A stretch of 64,000 nt of DNA from Oidiodendron maius Zn (taxonomy: Eukaryota; Ascomycota; Leotiomycetes; Myxotrichaceae). The stretch lies in contig KN832873.1 of the NCBI GenBank assembly GCA_000827325.1, positions 2,742,245-2,806,244 on the forward strand, in the 5' to 3' direction. The translations under genes and the position numbers were made by a program. Positions 45,187-54,709 of the stretch are shown piece by piece. Below the pieces are notes generated by a model. The model saw nothing but the letters and a program-made list of their open reading frames with translations, did not search any database and was not told where the DNA came from. The stretch's first letter is position 1. Every line of letters starts with the position of its first letter.

Positions 45187-46293
45187 ATGTCTTCGACCGG
45201 CCTCCTGCTGTTCACCGGTGCTCCGCGCTCGAGGACACTTGATTGGGGCAATCCAGAGTTCCTAGAGGCCTTTAGTGAGCCCTTCTACCGCTTTGCAGGT
45301 TGGCCCACGAGCGACGACGACGTTCACACATCCCCATTTCCATTCTATCCGCCCTGGAGATCCATCCCTCTCACGCGGCAGCATCTCGCGACCGGTCACT
45401 CTCAAGTCCCTGGCTGGCCGGCTGCTTCCTTCTTTACAACGCCCGGTGTGCCGTCATTCATCCATGAAGAGTCTCCCGCCCTCGGGGATTTAAGCCAAAT
45501 TACCACCTCAGAGTCAGCAGAGGAAGTCCTCTCCCAGTTTTTTGAGCAATCATATGCCAGGCATAACGATATAATATCTTCCCAAGTTGCCACAGTGTCG
45601 AGTACGGGACTCCCTCTCCAGAGCAGCGACAGCTCCTATGGCACAACATATTCATCCACTAGCCAACCACTCGAGTCATTCTTGGGAGCAAAGGAGATTC
45701 CTCTTTGCGGTAACTTAAGTGACTTAAAAGACATACCAACTGCCTTATATCTCAACTCGATCCACCCTCAAACAGTCACTGTCGATCTAATTGTCGGGAT
45801 TATATCAGTTCAAAGCCCCAAACTTATAAAGACAAGACATAGTGTGGATGTAGAGCTCATCGAAGTCCTTGTCGGAGATGAAACTAAATCAGGATTCGGA
45901 ATTAACTTTTGGCTTCCTCCCTCCGAAGCTGTACAGGGCGATATGAGAAACGTTCTTAGCGGACTAAGGGCCCAAGACGTCGTCTTGATGCGCAATATCG
46001 CTCTGAGCAGCTTCCGGGGCAAGGTTTACGGACAAAGTTTACGAAGAGGTTTGACAAAGATACATCTCCTGTATCGGAAGAGGATCGATCGGACAGACTC
46101 CGGTGGATGTTATAAAGCCGCCGACCTGGCTTCAACAACAGCTCTCGACTTTCGTATTGATATTCAGATCAAGAAAACAGCAAAAGTTAGAGACTGGGGC
46201 TTAAGATTTGTTAATCCTGGAGTTAAAAATGGAGGGGGCAGTAAACAAGAATCATCGGTTGCTCGAGATATTCTACCTCCGGATACACAGTAA
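45187..46293 (+). CDS. Orphan protein with a possible OB-fold segment
   Basis: From ATG 45187 the product is 368 aa, without introns. Residues about 20-170 are polar, with many Ser, Pro and Thr. Residues about 180-320 form a folded region: HPQTVTVDLIVGIISVQ, then DVELIEVLVGDETKSGFG, then ALSSFRGKVYGQSLRRG. The alternation of strands, with a glycine turn and a 'D-v-v-l-m-R-n-I-a-l' segment, recalls single-stranded nucleic-acid-binding OB folds. The C-terminal tail is basic. I cannot name the family. The frame's length and its folded centre argue that it is real. Confidence 0.6.
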   Translation: MSSTGLLLFTGAPRSRTLDWGNPEFLEAFSEPFYRFAGWPTSDDDVHTSPFPFYPPWRSIPLTRQHLATGHSQVPGWPAASFFTTPGVPSFIHEESPALGDLSQITTSESAEEVLSQFFEQSYARHNDIISSQVATVSSTGLPLQSSDSSYGTTYSSTSQPLESFLGAKEIPLCGNLSDLKDIPTALYLNSIHPQTVTVDLIVGIISVQSPKLIKTRHSVDVELIEVLVGDETKSGFGINFWLPPSEAVQGDMRNVLSGLRAQDVVLMRNIALSSFRGKVYGQSLRRGLTKIHLLYRKRIDRTDSGGCYKAADLASTTALDFRIDIQIKKTAKVRDWGLRFVNPGVKNGGGSKQESSVARDILPPDTQ

Positions 46294-46617
46294 TTATTTA
46301 ATTATAGCTATTTGATGTACCTGCATTATCGTAAATTTGATATTCTTAGGCGTAGTCTCGCACGACGTCAATCTACGATCAGGTGGCAAGTCATCGACAC
46401 CAGGCCAATCCTTTCAAGTGAGACAGCATTCACAAACCTACATGCTTTGGTGAACTTGTATGCTGTTCACTTCTCTTGCTGCGAGATCCAATATATAGGT
46501 CGGATGACTACGATTCTGGCTCATATGAGCCAGAATCTAATATTACCTAGCGCAAACGCGATACACCTCAAACAATTGAAGACCCAACGTTTTGAGCGCG
46601 AGCTCACTAACAGCAAT
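46294..46617. repeat. Intergenic stretch with a perfect 26-bp palindrome
   Basis: At 46512-46537 two 13-base arms (GATTCTGGCTCAT and its complement) meet with no spacer. This could fold into a hairpin or cruciform. No gene is seen around it. It lies 220 bp after the OB-fold-like gene and 80 bp before the GCP2 relic. Confidence 0.7.
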
Positions 46618-49004
46618 GTCTTCTTCATCCAAAGCTAGGCCTTCATTGTATGTTAAGCGACAGTCTGCAGATAATAAGGTCGGCACAAGACCTGGTGTAC
46701 CATTTGCACAGCAAGACAATAGCAGAAGTGAACAAGATTCAGGACATCGCTCCAGATCTCTGCAACCAGGATGGATCATCAAGGGTCGGCTTCAAGCTCC
46801 CAGAAAACAAATCGAAGTGTAGAGGAGCAGAGAACTGAGAAAGTTCACGCCGCAACGAAGGAAACGTTAATTTCAACCAGAAAAGTCGAACGAAAGCCAG
46901 AACCATCAGCTCAACTGTCAAAGCGGCCAAAACCGAGCGAAGCCAGTAGAACATATTTTGAGGACCCTCGTCCAAAACCAAGTAACCCAGAAGCTCCCCA
47001 GCATAATACTCATTTGTCATAATACCTTGTTCTTGCCTATATCTAATAATGTTGTTATAGCACCGTGGAATCCAGAGACGTCTTTAGTACCTCATACGAC
47101 CGCCCTCTAGCATCCCGAGTATCTATACCACCATTGGCATCTCAAGCTCCCCGGTCTTTGCAGCCTAAGCCTCTGCAAGAAATGTCCCTAGAGAATCAGG
47201 AAGCTGTCATATTGGAGGATCTTCTTTTCGTTTTTATGAGCTATGAGGGGCAATATATTCGGTTTTCGAAAAATTACAACCCTGCTGTGGAGAAAGACCG
47301 TCTAGCTGGCCCTAGTTTCAAAATCCTACCAGGACTAGATTCTACTCTACAGGATCCCACAACTACAATGTAGAAGATGGCTACCTATTATGGCGGTATA
47401 GAAGCATTCGTTGAGGTGCAGAGCCGGGAGGAATTTGGAGCCGTAAACCACGCCGTCTGCGCCTCTATTAGGAAGCTGTTACATGAATATTTCGTCTTGA
47501 TAGCACAGTTAGAGACGCAGTTCCTCACAAACTCATCTCTTACATTAAATGTTCTTCACCTTTACACACTTCCCACAAGTCATATGATGTTCCAGATATA
47601 CTCTTTAACTCATGAGATGTTGAAAAATAATTCTTTGCTAGAGGACGAAGATTTGGACGATACCGAGAATATTTTGGACGGTTTACAAGAAGGTGACTAT
47701 CATGGACCAGGAAACATACCTAGCAAGAAGATTTGCAAAGGTGGAACTGTTTTAGGCATACAGTAATTACGAAGCGACTAGAGAGAATGTCTGGGGATCC
47801 CTCTGCTAAGGCACTCTTCACCTCACTGTTAAGAGATTCAAGCCGGCCATACATGGCAATGTTGAACGAGTGGCTTCATTACGGGAGTATCAAAGACCCC
47901 CATAGCGAGTTTCTGGTCCGCGAACAGAAGAGTATTACGCGGGAGAGGCTTCAGGATGATTATATAGATGAGTATTGGGAGAGGCGGTACACAATCCGGG
48001 ATCATGATATCCCACCCCAATTAGAAGATGTGAAAGACAAAATTTTGCTAGCAGGGAAATATTTAAATGTGGTCCGTGAGTGTGTCGGGGTCGATATGAG
48101 CACAGTTATCAAAGATGGGCCCTAGTCTCTTGACGACAGTCGATTTATAGACAACATTAACAACTCATATGCTCATGCTAATGAATCTTTAATGACGCTG
48201 CTGCTCACGACTCATGCCCTACCTGCAAGATTACGCTTGTTAAATCATTCCTTTTTTCTAGACCGATTAGATTTCTTTTCTTACTTCCTTGAGCTTGGAA
48301 CATCTGAACTTTGAAAACCAGTAGACAATGTCAATACTACCAAACTTCAATCGCTACTAGATCTTGTTCTTCGCCAACAAGGGAGTGTCGCTGCTCGAGA
48401 TTCTTTTAAAGAGGATATCAAAGTTGAGATGAACCAAATTAGCCTGACAAATTCTTTGACTGTAGTAGTCAATATCTCTGGGATGAGCAAGGTGAAGCAC
48501 TTATACCACCACCAGCTTCACAACGCGGTAAAACCGAAAGGCCAGCTGTCGGATTTACATCCCTTACAACTTAATTACTCGGTGCCATTTCCAGTGTCGT
48601 TAGTAATCAACAGAAAGACCATTTGGAGATACCACGCACTATTTCGCTACCTTCTATCACTGCATCATCTACAACAGCGGCCAGTGACAAGTTGGCAAAC
48701 CCGGAATAGAGCAGCTAGCTGGTCCCATAAGAGCTCTAACAGAGATCTGGAGATCTGTAAACGACATGTCTTCACATTACGAGCCCGCATGCTTGTCTTT
48801 GTTCAGCAGCTTTTATACTTCTGTACATCAGAGGTTATCGAGCCGAATTGGGAAGCTCTGCTGGAGAAAATCAATACAAAAGAGGGCAGCAAAGATTGTT
48901 CAAAACTGGCTGTTCGCACAGTTGACGAGCTCATGAAAGACCACGTCGACTTTCTTGATACTTGCTTGAAATGGTGCATGCTTACCGATGATAGACTCTT
49001 AAAG
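46618..49004 (+). pseudogene. 5' and middle part of a degraded gamma-tubulin complex GCP2 gene
   Basis: Blocks typical of GCP2 (Spc97/Alp4), which builds the microtubule-nucleating gamma-tubulin complex, follow in order but not in one frame. They include EAVILEDLLFVFMSYEGQYI (about 47200), FVEVQSREEFGAVNHAV, IYSLTHEMLKNNS, MSGDPSAKALFTSLLRDSSR, LQDDYIDEYWERRYTIRDHD, and LTTHALPARLR. The last exon reads SVPFPVSLVINRKTIWRY to DFLDTCLKWCMLTDDRLLK at 49004. In-frame stops at 47371 and 48123, a frame change near 47750, and a stop after LGTSEL near 48313 show it is dead. Two stops look like C-to-T changes (CAG to TAG, CGA to TGA). The rest of the gene continues at 50579. Confidence 0.8.
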
Positions 49005-50578
49005 GTATGATTCTAAGTCTTGGGTTGCAGTGAAAACAGTCTGTACACTAAACTGGTCCTCCTAACGATGACGCCAATGGAGTGCTCTATCTCATGGATG
49101 CATACGAAGCGGGTTACCTGGGCGGTCCTCCTGCTGACGCTCTGGCTGGGGCTCCCGCTTCTGCTTTCGGTGCAGCCGATGCCATTATGACTCCACACCC
49201 TAGCTGCTGGACTCCTGTCACATACCCACAAGGTCTTATGTTAACCGGTGAATATGCAGCACTACTAGATGAGCAAGGGGTCCTGGTGGTAGTTGGCCAT
49301 CTTTTCGAGTACTTCGCACTGGGCTGCATATCTCTCGTTCTCTTCGACAGACTCCAGGCATGTGATGACTTCCTCAGCAGTTCTGAAGGCTCTCCCCGTC
49401 ACATCAACTTCTGCCCTCAATCCCATCTCACCTTCGCCTTCCATCTTGCTCTGCCTTGCTCTCTCGTGTATTCGTCCTCGTCAGGTGTGATCCTGCTCGT
49501 TGATATCCTTGACACTGCTTAGCTCAGATAATTTGAAGCTCCTAGAGTCTTGCTGCAAGGTTGCAGTTGTCTTGAAAGGGTAGGTGGCACCTTAGAAAGG
49601 GAGACGAGGCCTGCCATGTAACCCAAATTCACCTTTTAGCGAAGTAACGCGTGCTGATATTACTTTGGCTTGCTTTAGGCAGTTCGCTCCTCCCAGCAAA
49701 CTGATACAGCCCTCGCACAACTTCAACACTCTGGCTACCTTCTGGCTGCTTTTCAAACCTTGCATGTACGTACTGCCCCAGTCTCTCTTTCTTTGTTCTT
49801 CTTTCTTTCCCGTCAAAGCTGAAGTTGACCTTTGTCATAGCTAGCCCAGGGCTCCTCTTTGTCTTTCGCAGCTATGCCTCCACATCAGAGACATAGTCCA
49901 GTTCGACCAGAGATATGAGAATCGCACCAGCGATCTGGTCACGGGTATGCTGTATTTGGGCGTGAAGGTCAATGCCATTCCAAAGACCCAGGCCTGCTAT
50001 TTCAAAGTCACCTTCCTCCCACACGTGAAGCTTCGAACGGCAGTCTACCAGCATGATGGCAATGCTTTTATCGGCCCAGATAGGTTAGCCATAGTTATTG
50101 ACGGGGATATATTCGGTGGTTTTGCTGGTCTTAAGGCTGGCGCCTACACCCTCGACTCTGTTGATACGGCTCCCAACTATACGCAATGGGCTGCTAATAC
50201 GCTCTACCGCAGCGGTAGCATTGATAATTCCGACTATACTTGTCGTAGAGACGTTCCACCAAAGCGACAGTCCACAGGAAAACCCTTTACCCAATAGCAG
50301 AACAACTTAAACCAACTTCCCCAAACCCTCACCTACAAGACTGCCGATCAAGAGATGGTTGATCAAGATTCACTCCCCACTATCCAAGAAAGCGATGATT
50401 TCTCTTATATTAACAGGAAAAGGGGTGCCGAAGAAGACGAGGGGTCTGCAGAACACGCTCAAAAGAGCAAGCGAAGGATCGTCCAGGAGGAAGGAGATCG
50501 AGACGAACGTGGCGAAGACAGTGACAACACAGGAGCAAACGGTATGGTCGAAACTGGTCCTCCTAACTCGTTGAATAG
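49005..50578 (+). other. Intron of the GCP2 relic, enlarged by an insert
   Basis: The donor GTATGA at 49005 and acceptor AATAG ending at 50578 join DRLLK to IQSKLLYTCTLFATYTGW in frame, as in GCP2. Without the insert and one repeat copy, the intron would be about 73 nt, normal for this genome. Confidence 0.75.
49050..50567. mobile_element. 1.48-kb insert bounded by a 17-bp direct repeat
   Basis: The 17-mer AAACTGGTCCTCCTAAC occurs at 49050-49066 and at 50551-50567. The DNA between them (49067-50550, 1484 bp) lies inside an otherwise ordinary GCP2 intron, so the repeat is best read as a target-site duplication. No inverted terminal repeats and no poly-A tail are seen. The insert is less AT-rich than the DNA to its right. 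Its open frames are on plus strand (49082-49522 and 50355-50678) and minus strand (49872-50054, 49629-49838), none recognised. A 17-bp duplication would suit a LINE-type or similar retroposed insert, or capture of DNA during break repair. Confidence 0.6.
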
Positions 50579-50977
50579 ATACAATCTAAGCTTTTGTACA
50601 CGTGCACATTATTTGCGACTTACACTGGATGGCTTCAACGAGAGCTCGAAAAGAGTGATCTGGATCTTGCTACCATAGAAAGACCAACTAATATGAATAA
50701 GCAACAATGGGCGCGTTTTCAGAACGACAAAAATCGACATGAAGATCCGACGCATTCTGCTACCAAAACAGATGAGGCACGGTTCGAAAATATGCAAGAT
50801 CTTATAAGGAAGTGCAAGATTAACTTTAGCAGAAATTTGAAAGTTCTGATAGACACTCTGAATGACTATGCTGCGACGGAAACAGTTGTCTTACTGGGAT
50901 TGTGTGCAAGGTTGAGTACGGTAAACAATGCAATGGAGTTCTCCGCTCCAGGAACTGACGAACAGGCTAAACTGTGA
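50579..50977 (+). pseudogene. 3' exon of the degraded GCP2 gene
   Basis: This exon codes for the C-terminal end of GCP2: IQSKLLYTCTLFATYTGW, then WLQRELEKSDLDLATIERP, and near the end KINFSRNLKVLIDTLNDY followed by AATETVVLLGLCARLSTVN. The last block is highly typical of the GCP2 C-terminus. This exon alone is open to a stop at 50975-50977. It joins the upstream relic across the enlarged intron, showing that the insert came into the gene and did not merely sit beside it. Confidence 0.8.
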
Positions 50978-52899
50978 ATTACAGCATATTCTGAGATGTT
51001 GAATTATGTGTTATGGCATCCACGGAGGCTCGACAAAGAGTAATGGCATTGAGATTACCTTCTTTCTGTGTATCTACATGTTGATGATTCGATGAACGAT
51101 CGTATTGATCTCTGGGTTGTTTGTGGCTAATTTATTACGCCCAGCTAATCCTAAACTATAATTACATAATTCACCTCTTCCATTTCCGTCCTAGGTTCCT
51201 AAAAGTCCATACGAATTTTTCTCCTGGTCTTGTCTGGGCCAATTGCAAGTATTGATCTACGGTATCTAGGTGGGTAGCAAGTTACCTTAAAGTCCCATCT
51301 TCCAAGCGTCCAATACCATACTATTGGCGATTTAAAAGGAAACCTGCTGGGCTGTAGATGAGTTGAGGAGCTCCGTTCTACGTCCCACATCTAGTCCTCT
51401 GTAGCGTTATTTCGGGCTATGCTGTTGTCTAAAGACACTTTATAGCCGACTCTCCGGCGAGACAAAAATATCGCCCTCGGATGATCCGTGTTGCCTCGCT
51501 GCCCTTCGTGAGATAGACGGTTAGTGATATGTCTAATTTCCCTGTATCTTCCACCTAAGCGTTGCGATATTTTCAATGTCGACCTCATGCTCCTTTCCTA
51601 GTAGCTCAGCTACCCCAGAAGGCCTACTGAAATCTAAGTCTCTAAAGAGAGCATAGCACTAATTTTTTTAGAAGTCTTGCCTATCTAGCCAAGGACCTCA
51701 AGTTATTGAAGGAGATGCGTATTGAGAAACTAATGAGCGTAGTCGTTATTGTGAAGCTAAGTACCGCCTTTTTAAAGATGCTATATCTAGTAGAGAGAAG
51801 CGTACTTAATCTTTAGAGGAAGATATTACTCTCTTTAACTACGCTTTACGTTATATATAAGTATACCTAAGGCTTATTATTTATAGATGTCTTGCTAGAG
51901 AGTTTTTAATATACGCTAAAGGCAATTATCGACCAATGTTTAAGTAGGAAATCGCGAAATAAAGGATAATGAAGGTAAAGCTGTCCTACTTCGTCATTTA
52001 GAATGTTAAGAATCGCTTGAATTTTACTTAAATTCTAGTCTATTTATTGTTCGAATATATAGGTAGCTTGTATAGAAATTCAACGGAAAGAGGAGAGAAT
52101 AGAATAATGATACCCCTAAGAATAGCCTTAGGCATACTATACAATTTTACCTCTCTTTCTTAGTATAATCTAGCTAAATATAGTACTATAGAATAGTAAT
52201 ATAGATCTTATTAAGATGTTCTTGTAGAGTAGTAGGGTTGTTACTACCGTTAAGAAGGATCTAAAGTCTCTTATTAGTTAATAGTTCATTATAGTGAACC
52301 AGTAGGCAATTAAAGCCTAGATAAGTAGACTATTTGCAGTCTAAACTAGATGCTAGAGAGTCTCTAGTCCCAACTAGTCTAGCCCTTGCGCATTGTCCTT
52401 ATAAATGAGTTTTAGGTTATATTCTATAAATATTGAAATGTTCTCATTAACAACTAACAGTGCTATATTGTAGAGTATAAACTTAAGGTGTTCTATATCT
52501 GGTATATAGCGGAAGTTGTTCTAAATTAGAACCTTAAGCCTACTCATTAGAAAGACTTAAATGTAAACTATCTCTAAAGGTTGAAGTCAGGTTAAGAGTT
52601 ATAGAATGATGCGAATGTTATTGTTATCGTCGCACTTATCGAGTGCGTTAATAACAAGGACGTATATAGAGTGGTAGTTATCACTATCTAGCTTTGGTAG
52701 TAGACGTAAGACAGGTTGGTGCCACTAGTCATAGGAGGACTAGTTTGCAATATCTTTACGCTCTGTAATAGCATCGTAAATATATTGTTCGCTACCTAGT
52801 ATACTCCTTGCGAGCTATAAGGTATTACTTGTGACGAACTTGCATGCATGGCTAATGTCTCTACGCCGCTCGGGAAGGAGAAGCCAGCCCCGAGAACTT
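50978..52899. repeat. AT-rich, RIP-like decayed region without genes
   Basis: From about 51600 to 52850 the sequence is visibly AT-rich and crowded with TA, TAG and CTA steps on both strands, with few CA/TG steps. This is the bias left by repeat-induced point mutation (CpA to TpA). Stops are frequent in all six frames. It probably began as a repeated element or duplicated gene but is too altered to name. At 51391-51588 a short minus-strand frame survives without recognised family. Confidence 0.6.
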
Positions 52900-54480
52900 C
52901 TAATCAAAGTATTTGCTGGCGATAGTACGGGCGATCGTGGATTTTCTGGTGCTAACTAATCCGCTTAGCTAGAAAATGCACCACTTGTCTTCTCCTTTAG
53001 CCCACCTATATATCTTCCAAAGGGCTCGACGTGGGTGTTTTCAAGGCATGTAGGTTCGTGCTGCTTCGATAAAAAGCTGAAAGAGGCACTACCGGCGTTG
53101 GACAAGCTGTTGAGTGGGTTGTCATATCCCAATCTTCCAATTAGCGTTCAGTCTTAATTAAGAGGTGGAAGGGCTGTGCATAGAGGTTGTATGAGTCTCC
53201 AAGGTGAGCTTTAGGGTCTCCGTCAATATGAGCATCTTTGTAACTATGCTGGGCAGCTATGAAGTGTCGGATAACAGGGTCCCCTCTCAGCAGACTCTTT
53301 ATAAAGGCCATTGCGTTCCTTCATCCAGGCCAGCCAAGATTGTAGCCAACTAAATTCTTCTTCCTCTGGAAGAAACTATACAGGCTCATAGTCGGAGTGT
53401 TCGATAGCCATAAGAGCCAGCCTCACGTGCTGCACCTAGAGCCTTAGTGCCGGGGGCAGCTCAAATTTTAATGACAGCACGATCAGGTAATCTTTCCAAA
53501 AATCGTGCAGACCGTAAACTGATGACGAGCTATCAGTATATTCCTGTCGGACTCCGCCATCATCCAAAATATTGTCTGGCCCGACACCTAGATTGTTGGA
53601 GCTATCAAATGCCAAGCGCAGAAGATGCTCTGCAATATGTCTGGCGAGTTTATTGAGTTGTTTAGATTCATTTGGTAAGCGCCCACTGATGCCAGGTGTC
53701 CAGCGAGTCCGAAAGTCAGAGCGGAGATATCGTAACCGCAGAGCGGACAGGTATTCAGACGCCTTCACTGTGGACTGACCCGTGTGGCGGCCATGCCATG
53801 CGAAACCTGCTCGGTTTCTTCAGGTAAGTTAAATATTTACAATTGTATTTCCGACTGCTAATCGACACTGTCTTATTAATCATAACTCTAAATTTAGCTT
53901 CCCCCGCATTATTCCCTTTCTGTAATCTTACCAGCCATCGTACCTCTTTATCGTTGCCCTGCAAAGCCATGGAGAATCTCAGCAATGCCACATTATTAGA
54001 AATTCTCAGAAAGCGCCTAGTAGTTCTCCATGTTCGCTTGGAGACACTATATTATATTTCTTTCCGTGCCTTATTTTTATAGTAAAGATAGCAGTTGCTT
54101 ATGACAAGAAACGAGAAAAGCTGATTTAGATGATGGGGCCAGAAGGAGTCAACCGAGGTTGTGAGAAGGTTATTCTGCCTGAATAGTTGAAGATAGCCAA
54201 TCAAGATTAGTAGACTTATGGCTGTTAAAATATAGTGTGCACTTTGGTAATATCACGGAAGGGCCTTGCCCTAACCCATACGCCGGCAAGCTGGGAAACT
54301 CTCTTCTTCTATCGAATTGTCTATGGTCCCCGCATCACACAGTTTCTGAATGAATCGGGCATATCTGTAGAAGACTTGGAAATCCTCCAGCTTTTCATCA
54401 CTCCCGTATACCTGACGCATCACCAGACGAGCATCCCACAATGACCTCCAGTGGAAGCCAGATGGCCATCTATACACAAT
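52900..54480 (-). pseudogene. Remnant of an unknown gene, heavily mutated
   Basis: Several minus-strand segments keep protein-like composition: about 54477-54271 (RYARFIQKLCDAGT), 53768-53436 (ARHIAEHLLRLAFDSSNNLG and GLHDFWKDYLIVLSLKFELP), and about 53420-53140 with MAIEHSDYEP, then SLLRGDPVIRHFIAAQHSY and DSYNLYAQPFHLLIKTE in shifting frames. The pieces lie in order on one strand, so they probably come from one gene. I do not recognise the family. The in-frame stops seen are mostly TAG where CAG would fit, again pointing to RIP-like change. Confidence 0.4.
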
Positions 54481-54709
54481 CTCCTATAGTGTGGTGCTGA
54501 CAGAGAACTTTAAGTAAACATGAGGGGGAGTGCTGATATCATCTGGTATATAGATGTTTTAATTGTTTACTAAATTTTATTGCGCGAGGACTACCGTGCT
54601 ATAAAATACACATTGAGGAGACAGTGCACCGTCGTTCTTCCACATTTGATACACATAGAAGCCCGTCACCATAAGAACAACAATAGCTTAAACTTTCGAA
54701 TTGCACTCA

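Noticed and set aside
49082-49522. 146-aa frame in the insert as a named gene
   Set aside because: The sequence has no recognisable domain, and other frames in the same insert are equally open, so I leave it as unknown insert DNA.
50978-54480. Naming a specific transposon family for the AT-rich stretch
   Set aside because: Mutation has removed recognisable domains and I found no terminal repeats, so no family can be supported.
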